A stretch of DNA of 43,539 bases. It comes from a bacterium. Lineage in GTDB: Bacteria > Hydrogenedentota > Hydrogenedentia > Hydrogenedentiales > SLHB01. Position 1 is the first letter of the stretch. Each line of letters opens with the position of its first letter. Both the position numbers and the translations under genes were made by a program. The stretch lies in NCBI GenBank assembly GCA_024231375.1, contig JAAEQP010000463.1, positions 1-43,539 on the forward strand, in the 5' to 3' direction. This document shows positions 1-7,902 of the stretch, in pieces. The notes beneath the pieces are model-generated. The model had not been told where the DNA came from and searched no databases. It saw only the letters and a list, made by a program, of their open reading frames with translations.

Positions 1-566
1 ACCGGCTTGTCCGGGGCCACGGCTTTGCACGCGGCCGACACGTCCCGGTACAGCGCACGGATGAGGTCGGCGTGATCGCCCCAGAACACGTAGAGTTCGT
101 AGGGCACGTAGTACCCCTCGAAACACGCGAACCGTCCGTAGCGCTCGTGCAACAAGGCGATTCGTTTCCGGGCACGCGCGATCTCGTCGGCGGGGTCTTC
201 GAGCGTCCACCACTGCGACGCGAACAGCGTGTCCAGGTAGACGCGCATGCCGCGCCGGTCCAGTTCTTCGAAGAAGGGCACCAGCGGGTCGCTGGTGTTC
301 TTGGCAAGATCCTGGCCAACGAAGGGGCCGTTCAAGATGAGGAGATCCATGCCTAGCGCTTGGATGGCGTCCAGTTCCGTGCGCCATGCTTCGATGGGTT
401 GGGCGGCCAGGTCGGGCGTCATCCACCACAGGGTGCCGACCAGGCTGGCGGGTTTGGGGCTCTCCGACGCATGGGTGCAGGCCGCGCAGGTCAGTGCGAC
501 GACGGCCAGCACGGCGCGAAGTGCCCAGGTGTGGCGCCGTGTGTTGGGGGTCGAAAGACCCCTCAC
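1..566 (-). CDS. DUF4434-like secreted protein, 3' part cut by window edge
   Basis: The reading frame runs leftwards off the window, so about 189 N-terminal residues are visible. After a basic stretch (RRHTWALR) comes a short hydrophobic segment ending LTCAACTH, which looks like a signal peptide. It is possibly a lipoprotein signal, though the lipobox is imperfect. The following sequence (VGTLWWMTPDLAAQPIEAW, then GMDLLILNGPF and YYVPYE further on) resembles the DUF4434 family, whose members have a glycoside-hydrolase-like TIM barrel. The GTG at 566 is the only start I found that keeps the whole basic n-region; it lies inside a dispersed repeat that also supplies a purine-rich ribosome site. 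A second GTG, at the codon for the VLAVV stretch, is an alternative. The substrate cannot be told from the sequence. Confidence 0.65.
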   Translation of the reverse strand, partial: MRGLSTPNTRRHTWALRAVLAVVALTCAACTHASESPKPASLVGTLWWMTPDLAAQPIEAWRTELDAIQALGMDLLILNGPFVGQDLAKNTSDPLVPFFEELDRRGMRVYLDTLFASQWWTLEDPADEIARARKRIALLHERYGRFACFEGYYVPYELYVFWGDHADLIRALYRDVSAACKAVAPDKP

Positions 567-610
567 CCTGCCCTCTCCCCACCGCGGCGGGCAAGCCGTT
601 GGGAGAGGGT
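557..610. repeat. Dispersed imperfect palindrome, copy 1
   Basis: This starts GACCCCTCACCCTGCCCTCT and ends GGGAGAGGGT, with a GC-rich core ending GGCAAGCCGTT. The arms CCCTCTCCC and GGGAGAGGG pair. A second copy at 32773-32828 begins with the same 23 bases. It overlaps the start of the leftmost gene and lies downstream of the PIG-L gene. Confidence 0.75.
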
Positions 611-733
611 AAGAGAAGACGTGTTCCGGGTGGACTCGTGTTTGGGCATGCCTTGCATATGGTGGGGGGCGCAGCGGACCGGATGCGGGGATCGCGTGCA
701 GACTGGGAATCGCTGAAACGCCAAGCGGGCTCA

Positions 734-1543
734 TCAGAAATCGGACTCGTAGATGTCCTCGCCGAGGAGGCGGCCCAGCATGCCGAAGCGTTGATAGCGG
801 AACTGTTCCGCGAAGGCGTAGCCGGCCTTGGCGCCGACTTCGGCGCAGAACTTCCGCATGGCGTCGTCCATCATCGGAGCGAAACCGGTGGCATCGAGAT
901 CGGCCAGCCCGGGCAGGTCCACGCCGATAGCTTTGGCCTCCTGGGCCAGTGCGTCGACGGTGAGCCACATCTGGGTTTCGTGCTTCAGAAGCGCCTCGAT
1001 CTTCTTGTCGATGGTCGCGGAAATGTCGACGAACAACTCGGCGTTCAGGGGCCACTTGGCGATCCAGTAGGCTTCCGTGACCGGGTACGGCGGATGTTCG
1101 TGTTCCGGATGGAACATGGGGTTCCCCGCGAACGACGCGGCTTCAAAGGTCGCCATACCGACGGCGCGATGGTCCGGATGGTCCTCGTAGGGCGCGTAAG
1201 GGTCCCAGCTCATGACGACATCGGCCTGCACCTCGCGGCACATGGCCATAACCTTGTCGCGCAGCACGTTCGGATTTTCCTCGTTCAGGCAGGCGTCTTC
1301 GTAGGTGTCCAGGCGCACGTCGCGCAAGCCCAGCACCTCGCCGGCGACCACGGCCTCCTTCGCCGAATCCGCCACGAGTTCTTCGACCGGAAGGCGGTAC
1401 GACCCCTTGGAATTGTCGGTGAGGATGTACTCGTAGACGTCGTAGCCCATCTCATCCACGAAACGCGCGACGGTGCCGCCGGCGAGGAATTCCATATCGT
1501 CGGCGTGGGCCACTACCACCAACACGGTCTTCTTCTTACTCAT
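734..1543 (-). CDS. PIG-L (LmbE-like) family deacetylase
   Basis: This 269-residue protein carries the two zinc-binding signatures of the PIG-L/LmbE fold: AHADDME at residues 12-18 (His13, Asp16) and HPDH at 122-125. Family members hydrolyse N-acetyl groups from amino sugars such as GlcNAc-inositol, bacillithiol precursors or diacetylchitobiose. There is no signal peptide, so a cytoplasmic enzyme is expected. The start follows a GAGGTATGAG ribosome site that lies in a short tandem repeat of the start region. The gene begins 10 bases after the stop of the epimerase gene, so the two are very probably cotranscribed. This pairing suggests synthesis or modification of a nucleotide sugar or glycoconjugate; the exact substrate is unknown. 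Confidence 0.9.
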   Translation of the reverse strand: MSKKKTVLVVVAHADDMEFLAGGTVARFVDEMGYDVYEYILTDNSKGSYRLPVEELVADSAKEAVVAGEVLGLRDVRLDTYEDACLNEENPNVLRDKVMAMCREVQADVVMSWDPYAPYEDHPDHRAVGMATFEAASFAGNPMFHPEHEHPPYPVTEAYWIAKWPLNAELFVDISATIDKKIEALLKHETQMWLTVDALAQEAKAIGVDLPGLADLDATGFAPMMDDAMRKFCAEVGAKAGYAFAEQFRYQRFGMLGRLLGEDIYESDF

Positions 1544-1553
1544 ACCTCATACC

Positions 1554-2498
1554 TCATGCATCGTCTCCCATTTCGCGGTACCACGCCACAGCGCGTTCCA
1601 ACCCGTCACGTACGGAAACTTCCGGTTCGTATCCAAGAACGGACTGTGCTTTCGAGATGTCCGCGTAGGAATCGCGGATATCGCCTTGACGCGGCGGCAA
1701 CAGGTCGGGGTCCAGCGACGTACCCAGCACATCGTTCAGCATACCCACAATGTCTAGCAGCGACGTCGTGCTTCCACACGCGATGTTGAACGATCCTGAG
1801 GTGGGTTCGGTCTGCTCGCAGGCCAGCAGGTTCGCACGCACCACGTTGTCGATGTAACTGAAGTCGCGAGATTGCAGGCCGTCCCCGAACACCGGCGGAC
1901 GTTCCCCCGCCAGCATCTTGCGGACGAAGATGGGGATGACCGCGGCGTATTGCGACTGGGGGTCCTGGCGGGGGCCGAACACGTTGAAGTAGCGGAGCGC
2001 CACGATCTCCATGTCGTAGAGATCGGCGAAGGTTCGGGCGTAGAGTTCGTCGGCGGCTTTGGTGACTGCATACGGCGAGATGGGATTGAGCGGCAGGTCC
2101 TCCCCCACGGGAAGCTGGGTGACGTTGCCGTACACCGACGATGACGACGCAAACACCACGCGGCGGACGCCTGCATCGCGCGCCGCCAGGAAGACGTTGA
2201 GCGATCCCTCGACGTTGGCGCGGTTCGACCGCAAGGGGTCCCGCACCGAACGTGGCACGGACGGGATGGCGGCCTGATGGAGGCAGAGTTCAATGCCCTC
2301 AAAGGCGCGTGCCAACGTGTCCGCATCGCACACGCTTCCTTTGACGAACTCGATGTCGTCCCGGATTCCGTCGAGGTTCTTGGACCGTCCCGTGGACAGA
2401 TCGTCAATGACGCGGACCCGGTGACCTTCCAGGAGCAGGGATCGGGCCAGATTGCTCCCGATAAACCCCGCGCCGCCGGTTACTAGAAACGAAGCCAT
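1554..2498 (-). CDS. NAD-dependent epimerase/dehydratase (extended SDR, UDP-glucose 4-epimerase-like)
   Basis: The 314-residue protein has the extended short-chain dehydrogenase layout. The NAD-binding TGGAGFIG is at residues 7-14, an HQAA motif is near 74, the Ser-rich strand FASSSSVYG is at 116-124, and the catalytic Y143-x3-K147 pair sits in SPYAVTKAA. RYFNVFGPRQDP at 169-180 is typical of UDP-GlcNAc/UDP-Glc C4-epimerases of the WbpP/Gne type. The likely role is making a UDP-sugar for surface polysaccharide or glycolipid. GGGGAGG lies just before the ATG and a good promoter is upstream. It is the first gene of a transcript with the PIG-L deacetylase. Its nucleotide-sugar specificity cannot be assigned from the sequence. 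Confidence 0.92.
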   Translation of the reverse strand: MASFLVTGGAGFIGSNLARSLLLEGHRVRVIDDLSTGRSKNLDGIRDDIEFVKGSVCDADTLARAFEGIELCLHQAAIPSVPRSVRDPLRSNRANVEGSLNVFLAARDAGVRRVVFASSSSVYGNVTQLPVGEDLPLNPISPYAVTKAADELYARTFADLYDMEIVALRYFNVFGPRQDPQSQYAAVIPIFVRKMLAGERPPVFGDGLQSRDFSYIDNVVRANLLACEQTEPTSGSFNIACGSTTSLLDIVGMLNDVLGTSLDPDLLPPRQGDIRDSYADISKAQSVLGYEPEVSVRDGLERAVAWYREMGDDA

Positions 2499-2518
2499 CG
2501 CACCTCCCCTGTGTCGTG

Positions 2519-2547
2519 ATTATAGGGGATGGGGCACACCCGCACAA
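2519..2547 (-). promoter_or_regulatory. Sigma70-type promoter for epimerase-PIG-L operon
   Basis: Read on the minus strand this is TTGTGC, 17 bases, then a perfect TATAAT. It lies about 21 bases before the epimerase ATG, so the leader would be short. Confidence 0.7.
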
Positions 2548-2574
2548 CGGCGAGATCGTCGCGTGCCGGCCTTG

Positions 2575-4200
2575 TTACCCCAACTCGACGAGGGACGAGT
2601 CGTAGTCTCCAGGCTTCTCGAACCCGAGCAGGTTGAGGGTGGTCGCCGCCACATTGCTCAGTCCGGCCCCCTCGACGCCCGTCATCTTCCAGGTATTGGC
2701 CCCGGAGTAGTCCTTCAGGATAAAGGGAACCGGGTTCAGCGTGTGCGCCACCATAGACTCCCGTTTGCCCTTCTTTTCCTGGAACATGCAGTCGGCGTTG
2801 CCGTGGTCGGCCGTGACGATGAGCACGCCTTTGGCAGCCTCCAACACGGGCAGAATCCGCCGCAACCCCAGATCGACCGACTCCACGGCCACGCGCACGG
2901 CCGCGGGAATGCCGGTATGGCCGACCATGTCGCCGTTCGCGAAATTAAGGCGAATGAACTTGCGGTCGCCTGACTGAATGGCCTCGATGACCGTGTCGGT
3001 GATTTCGGCGGCCTTCATCCACGGCCGCTGCTCGAAGGTGACCCGGTCCGATGGAATCTCGACGTATTTCTCGAGGTTCTCGTCGATGTAGCCCGAGTTG
3101 TTGCCATTCCAGAAGTAGGTTACGTGGCCGTATTTCTGGGTTTCGGAGACGGCAAAGGACGTCACGCCTTCGGTACACAGGTACTGCCCGACGGTCTTGT
3201 CGATGGCCGGGGGTTCGACAAGGTAGTTCGTGGGAATCTGGGCGTCTCCGTCGTACTGCATCAACCCGGCGTAGAACACGTCGGGGCGGCGCTTCCGGTC
3301 GAAGTCCGAGATGTCGTCGTCCTCGAAAGCCTGGGAAATCTCGATGGCCCGGTCGCCACGGAAATTGAAGAACACCACCGCGTCGCCGTCCTCGATGGTG
3401 CCGATGGGCTTGCCGTTTTCGGCGACGACGAAGCTATCCATATACTGGTCCGTGATGTTCGGGTCTTCGTCGTAGTAGGTCTGCACCGCTTCGGAAGCGG
3501 ATGCGAACTGCCGGCCTTCGCCGAGTACGTGGGCATTCCAGCCCTGCTCGACCACGCCCCAGTTGGCGCCGTAGCGGTCCATGGTGGTGACCATGCGGCC
3601 TCCGCCGGAGCCTATCCGGTAATCCATGTCCGACCCGGAGACCGCCGCGAGTTTCTGCTCCAGGGGTCCCACGTAGTCCAAGGCGCTTTTCTCGCCCACG
3701 TCGCGTCCGTCCAGCAACGGATGCACCCGGACACGTCCGACCTTGTCGCCGGCGCACCGGTCCAACAAGGCGAAGAGTTGGTCGATATGGCTGTGGACGT
3801 TTCCGTCGGAGAGGAGGCCGATGAAGTGGACGGTGCCGCCTTTGGACGCGCGATCCACCACGTTCGTCCATGCCGCGCCTTCAAAGATGGCGCCCGAGGC
3901 AATGGCGTCGTTGCACAGGGCCGCGCCCTGCGAGAATACCCGGCCCGCGCCCAGCGCGTTGTGGCCGACCTCGGAATTGCCCATATCCTCGTCCGTCGGA
4001 AGGCCGACGGCGGTACCGTGCGCCCGCAACTCCGTATACAGCGGCTCCTTGAGCAACGCGTCCAATTCGGGGGTGTAGGCCATGTGGACGCCGTCGGACT
4101 CGTCCTGTTTGCCGATGCCGACCCCGTCCATCACGATCAGGACGACCGGTCCCGGGAATGCCGTGTAATTCGCAAGTTTCTTCAGTTGGAGATCGCTCAT
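2575..4200 (-). CDS. gpmI: 2,3-bisphosphoglycerate-independent phosphoglycerate mutase
   Basis: GpmI interconverts 3- and 2-phosphoglycerate in glycolysis using two Mn2+ ions and a phosphoserine intermediate. The 541-residue protein shows the alkaline-phosphatase-superfamily start VLIVMDGVGIG (metal ligand Asp25) and the nucleophile loop EDMGNSEVGHNALGAGR with Ser76. The HxxLDGRD segment lies near 160-167, and the C-terminal metal-binding VTADHGNAD is present. Length matches or slightly exceeds the usual 510-550. AGGAAAGGA precedes the ATG. The gene has its own promoter lying just beyond the 3' end of the FkbH-like gene, so it can be transcribed apart from it. It is read in the same direction as the epimerase gene but is separated from that gene's promoter. 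Confidence 0.97.
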   Translation of the reverse strand: MSDLQLKKLANYTAFPGPVVLIVMDGVGIGKQDESDGVHMAYTPELDALLKEPLYTELRAHGTAVGLPTDEDMGNSEVGHNALGAGRVFSQGAALCNDAIASGAIFEGAAWTNVVDRASKGGTVHFIGLLSDGNVHSHIDQLFALLDRCAGDKVGRVRVHPLLDGRDVGEKSALDYVGPLEQKLAAVSGSDMDYRIGSGGGRMVTTMDRYGANWGVVEQGWNAHVLGEGRQFASASEAVQTYYDEDPNITDQYMDSFVVAENGKPIGTIEDGDAVVFFNFRGDRAIEISQAFEDDDISDFDRKRRPDVFYAGLMQYDGDAQIPTNYLVEPPAIDKTVGQYLCTEGVTSFAVSETQKYGHVTYFWNGNNSGYIDENLEKYVEIPSDRVTFEQRPWMKAAEITDTVIEAIQSGDRKFIRLNFANGDMVGHTGIPAAVRVAVESVDLGLRRILPVLEAAKGVLIVTADHGNADCMFQEKKGKRESMVAHTLNPVPFILKDYSGANTWKMTGVEGAGLSNVAATTLNLLGFEKPGDYDSSLVELG

Positions 4201-4274
4201 CGGTAGTCCTTTCCTGAAAACAGAGCGGCTGACGCCGCGGAATGGCTTTCGACTGTGGGACAGTTCAAACGGAG

Positions 4275-4304
4275 AGTGTAGTCGGTGGATGGCGTTTGGT
4301 TCAA
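4275..4304 (-). promoter_or_regulatory. Promoter for gpmI
   Basis: On the minus strand: TTGAAC, an 18-base spacer, TACACT. It lies about 75 bases before the gpmI start and immediately beyond the stop of the FkbH-like gene at 4316. Confidence 0.7.
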
Positions 4305-4315
4305 CTCGACGGCGG

Positions 4316-6556
4316 TCAGCGGCCGAGATCGGCCTTGATGGTGAGCCATTCCGGGTCCGGCGGCGTTTCGCCGGATTCGAGCACCCATCGCCCGTCCCGT
4401 TCTCCGAATCCGTGGTCCGCGTACATCCGCGCGCAGGGCTGGTTCTGGGGTGTTTTCGCGAAGTGTCCGACGACCGGGAGGCTGGTGGGCCGGGCCATGG
4501 CCGCGATTTGGTTCAGCACGACGGTCTCGATGCCGTACCCAAACACCCGGCAGCTCAATACGAAGACGGGGATGTCGACTGCATCGGAGTTTGTGTGGAC
4601 GACGACGACGCAGATTGTGCCCATCTGGCCGAATCGGTCTGCGCACTCGGCTACCAACACCCGCGCGTCGTCTGCCGAACTCCATTGCCGCACTTCACGG
4701 TAACTCGTGCGGCTGCCGCACAGGTTCCATTGGTTGGTGCGGTTGATGAGTTCCGTCACGCGTTTCAGATCGGCCTTCGCCGCTTCGCGGATGGTCACCT
4801 GGAGGTCCAGGTCTTTGAACAAGGCGGCGGGGCTTTCTTCGGCGGCGGCTTCGGTCCCTACGAAGCGTTCGCGCTCTTCCCGTTCCTTGTACATCCGGGT
4901 CCGGTCGAGTTCCGGGTTGCTCGGGAGGTACGTGGCCCACAGGTCCAGCGCGCGCCACGTGCGCGCGTCGGTGGCATCCATGCCCAGGATCTCGGGAAAG
5001 GCGGCATGCACCATCTCGCGTTCGTCGGCCCGGTCATCGACAAAGACATAGTGCTTGGACTTGATGTTCAGCGCTTCCTCCACGCGCCGCATGGCGATGG
5101 GCTTGGGGTCCCAACTGATCTGGGGATACACGAAGTCGTCGTCGCTCAGCGCGGCCCCATCCCAACGCACATTGGCCGGGTCGTTCTTCGACACAATCGA
5201 CAGGACCACGCCTTTCTCGCGAAGCCGGCGCAAGGTTTGTTGGCGGTCCTGGTAATGGCGTACCGCGCCCTCGCCGATGACGCCGTCCCACACGGTGTTG
5301 TCCAGGTCGCACACCACCACTTTCTTGGCGAACAGGCCCCCGAACACGTGGAGGATGTCGCGGTAACGTTCCGCAACCGCCTGGCCCAATACGGCGGGAT
5401 GCTGCAACGCCGAATGGTAGAAGTATCCGCCCAACGCCTGCTCGCCCAATGCGTCGGTCATGGCCACTTCGTCGAACACGAAAACATGTTCGTAGGTCGC
5501 CCGGTTTCGCTCGGCCACCCAACCTTCAAGCCATTCGTTGAACCGCTGCCTCGCCGCCAGACGCACGCGTTTCGTCAGCATGCGTTTGACCAGCCGCTTG
5601 GCGGGGGAATCCTCGCGCAGCACGTTCGACACGTTGTGTACGAAGACGGGGCAGTCGAAGAGGTCCGAGGCCAATTCGAGGGTTTGCCGGGTCTGCTCGA
5701 TGGTGGCGTCGACGATGCGTTCGATTTCGCTGGCGCCCATGCGTCCGTTCCGCCAGTGGAGAAACCGGGCGTATTCGATGGAGAATTCGTAGGTAACGGG
5801 GCTGAAGAACACAAGATCGAACTTGGAATCGACGTATCCGCGCAGGGCATTGCGTTGGTCCACCGGACTCTTCGAGGTGACATAGGTCGGTTCGATGGCA
5901 ATGCCGTCTTCCATGGCGGGCGCCACCAGGAACGACATGACATCGAGGAACAGGCAGTCCCCCACGAACAAGACGTTCAAGCGTTTAGCGCCATCGGCGT
6001 TCACCACACGGTGAATGTCGTCCAAGACGGCGGCGAACCGGTCGCGTTCCAATTCGGTTACATGCGGGGTAACGGCCTGCACAAGGGCTTCCGCGTCCTG
6101 CCGGGTGACCGCCTCGCGGACCGCTGCGCGATCTTCGGGGCTCAGGTCGGGGTCGTACACCTGCTTCAGCTTCTCGCCGATGTACAGATGCTTCCAGGTG
6201 ACATCGCCCGAGGAGAGGTCGTGGCACAGGTAGTCAACGAATACCACCAACTCGCGCGCAACGAATCCGTCCAGATCGTCCCGTTCCGCCTCGAGCTGGG
6301 GCGCCCATTTCGTTGTCTCCGCGATGCTGGGGAGCAAGGCGCGGGCCACCTCGAACCGCCGGTTCTTCAACGCGGCGGCGCATGGTCCGGCAAGGGCGTC
6401 TGGCACCGGAATCCTCCTCGGGTTGCAGGTCTTCCAGAGGTCGTGGAAACGAAGCCAAGCATGGCACATTTCCATCCCGGACTGCCAGCGTGGCGCAGGC
6501 GCGGTCATTCGTGCCGTCCTGCGTGGCGTCGACATGTGTCGCGACATGCTTGGCAT
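4316..6556 (-). CDS. FkbH-like protein: SGNH-like, HAD-IIIC phosphatase and GNAT-like domains
   Basis: The C-terminal two thirds match the FkbH family. The HAD motif I DLDNTVWDG is at residues 417-425, motif II SKNDP is near 456-460, SWDPKP (Lys485) follows, and motif IV FVDDRADE is at 506-512. After it comes a GNAT-like domain from about 590, containing the family hallmark NRTNQWNLC. The middle region (about 190-400, LNVLFVGDCLFLD) corresponds to the SGNH-like part of stand-alone FkbH proteins. Known FkbH enzymes dephosphorylate 1,3-bisphosphoglycerate and load the glyceryl unit onto an acyl carrier protein. No carrier-protein, PKS or NRPS gene is visible here. The start is uncertain: in-frame ATGs occur at residues 1, 4, 8, 17, 28 and 30, and the first lies inside the divergent Gfo/Idh promoter, so a start at residue 17 or later is more likely. 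Confidence 0.88.
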   Translation of the reverse strand: MPSMSRHMSTPRRTARMTAPAPRWQSGMEMCHAWLRFHDLWKTCNPRRIPVPDALAGPCAAALKNRRFEVARALLPSIAETTKWAPQLEAERDDLDGFVARELVVFVDYLCHDLSSGDVTWKHLYIGEKLKQVYDPDLSPEDRAAVREAVTRQDAEALVQAVTPHVTELERDRFAAVLDDIHRVVNADGAKRLNVLFVGDCLFLDVMSFLVAPAMEDGIAIEPTYVTSKSPVDQRNALRGYVDSKFDLVFFSPVTYEFSIEYARFLHWRNGRMGASEIERIVDATIEQTRQTLELASDLFDCPVFVHNVSNVLREDSPAKRLVKRMLTKRVRLAARQRFNEWLEGWVAERNRATYEHVFVFDEVAMTDALGEQALGGYFYHSALQHPAVLGQAVAERYRDILHVFGGLFAKKVVVCDLDNTVWDGVIGEGAVRHYQDRQQTLRRLREKGVVLSIVSKNDPANVRWDGAALSDDDFVYPQISWDPKPIAMRRVEEALNIKSKHYVFVDDRADEREMVHAAFPEILGMDATDARTWRALDLWATYLPSNPELDRTRMYKEREERERFVGTEAAAEESPAALFKDLDLQVTIREAAKADLKRVTELINRTNQWNLCGSRTSYREVRQWSSADDARVLVAECADRFGQMGTICVVVVHTNSDAVDIPVFVLSCRVFGYGIETVVLNQIAAMARPTSLPVVGHFAKTPQNQPCARMYADHGFGERDGRWVLESGETPPDPEWLTIKADLGR

Positions 6557-6578
6557 ATGGGCGGTTGCCCTCTATAAT
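6550..6578 (+). promoter_or_regulatory. Strong sigma70-type promoter for the Gfo/Idh gene
   Basis: TTGGCA, a 17-base spacer and a perfect TATAAT. It gives a leader of about 58 bases before the ATG at 6643. It faces away from the FkbH-like gene and overlaps that gene's longest possible 5' end. Confidence 0.8.
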
Positions 6579-6642
6579 GGTCGACCGGCATAGTTTTTTT
6601 TGGTGTCGACCAACCGCGGTATTGACGGGAGGAGATGAATCC

Positions 6643-7809
6643 ATGGCCAAGAAGAAAGTCAACGTCGCCATGATCGGCGCACAATTCATGGGGAAGACCC
6701 ACAGTAACGCATGGCGCAAGGTCGGTATGTTCTTCGACACACCGGTCGAGCCCGTCATGAAGGTGATGTGCGGCAAGTTCCCGGAAGAATTGGCCGTCGC
6801 CGACAAGTACGGCTGGGAAGAGACGTCCCTGAACTGGAAAGAAGTAGTCAACCGGCCCGATATCGACATTGTCGATGTCTGCACGCCGAATTTCTTGCAC
6901 CCGCCCATCGCCATTGCCGCCGCCAAGGCGGGCAAGCATGTGGTGTGCGAGAAACCCCTCGCCAACACGCTCAAAGAGGCCAAGGAAATGCAGGCGGCCG
7001 TCAAGAAAGCCGGCATCAAGCACATGTGCGGCTTTTCGTACCGGTTCGCACCGGCCGTTGCCAGCATCAAGAAGATGATCGACAAGGGTGAACTCGGCGA
7101 GATTTTCCATTTCCGCGCTGCCTATCAGCAGGACTGGATCGTCGACCCCGACTTCCCCATGGTCTGGCGGCTGAAGAAGAAGCACACGGGATCGGGCGCC
7201 CTCGGCGACATCGGCGCGCACATCACCGACCTGTGCCAATATCTGGTGGGTCCGGTCGATGAAGTCTGTGGCGCCATGCAGACCTTCATTAAGAAACGTC
7301 CCATCAGCGACAGCGATACCGGCATCACGGCTTCGGGCCGCAAAAAAGTATCCAAGAAGATGGGCATTGTCGACGTGGACGACGCGGCGGTCTACCTTGG
7401 CCGCATCAAGGGGTCCAACACCCTGGCCACCTTCGAAGCCACCCGGTTCGCGCCCGGACGCCGCAACCACAACTGCATCGAGATTTACGGCAGCAAGGGT
7501 TCGGTCCTCTGGAACCAGGAAGACATGAACGTCTTCCAGTACTTCAACCGAAACGACCCCGACCACGTGCAGGGCTTCCGACGCGTGCACGCCACGGATG
7601 GCGGCCACCCGTACACCGAGGCCTGGTGGCCCACGGGGCACATCATCGGATACGAACACCTGTTCGTCCACGAGATGTACGAATTTCTCAAGTGCATCAA
7701 CCGCAAGGGCGTGACCTATTCCACCTTCGACGACGCCGTGTCATGCCAGAGCGTGTTGGACGCCGTCGAGAAGTCGGCCAACAACCGCAAGTGGGTGAAG
7801 GTCAAGTAG
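6643..7809 (+). CDS. Gfo/Idh/MocA family NAD(P)-dependent oxidoreductase
   Basis: The 388-residue protein opens with MAKKKVNVAMIGAQFMGKTH, a Rossmann fold whose dinucleotide loop is at residues 11-17. It has the family signature EKPLANT at 103-109 (catalytic Lys104) and GDIGAHITDL at 188-197, giving the Asp/His pair used in substrate binding. Such enzymes oxidise or reduce a sugar or inositol ring carbon, often through a 3-keto intermediate. The start is set by GGAGGAG ten bases before ATG; the frame is open further upstream but that part crosses the promoter. No signal peptide is present, unlike many Tat-exported relatives. A strong terminator follows. Together with the next two genes it suggests sugar catabolism; the substrate is unknown. 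Confidence 0.95.
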   Translation: MAKKKVNVAMIGAQFMGKTHSNAWRKVGMFFDTPVEPVMKVMCGKFPEELAVADKYGWEETSLNWKEVVNRPDIDIVDVCTPNFLHPPIAIAAAKAGKHVVCEKPLANTLKEAKEMQAAVKKAGIKHMCGFSYRFAPAVASIKKMIDKGELGEIFHFRAAYQQDWIVDPDFPMVWRLKKKHTGSGALGDIGAHITDLCQYLVGPVDEVCGAMQTFIKKRPISDSDTGITASGRKKVSKKMGIVDVDDAAVYLGRIKGSNTLATFEATRFAPGRRNHNCIEIYGSKGSVLWNQEDMNVFQYFNRNDPDHVQGFRRVHATDGGHPYTEAWWPTGHIIGYEHLFVHEMYEFLKCINRKGVTYSTFDDAVSCQSVLDAVEKSANNRKWVKVK

Positions 7810-7837
7810 GCGACAGGACGAACTGACCGGTATTTCG

Positions 7838-7876
7838 CGGGGCCTTCTCCTAATCCGGGAAGGCCCCGTTTCATTT
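7838..7876 (+). terminator. Rho-independent terminator after Gfo/Idh gene
   Basis: CGGGGCCTT pairs with AAGGCCCCG around a loop containing a further TCC/CGGGA contact, followed by TTTCATTT. Confidence 0.85.
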
Positions 7877-7902
7877 CCCCGTACAAGAGGAGACGTTGCC
7901 CC

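Noticed and set aside
386..1789. 467-codon plus-strand frame across the PIG-L gene
   Set aside because: It crosses the repeat, two real genes and their junction; composition is that of an antisense shadow.
4289..6577. 762-codon open frame on the plus strand opposite the FkbH-like gene
   Set aside because: It is antisense to a gene with clear HAD motifs; high GC leaves few stops. The product shows no family pattern.
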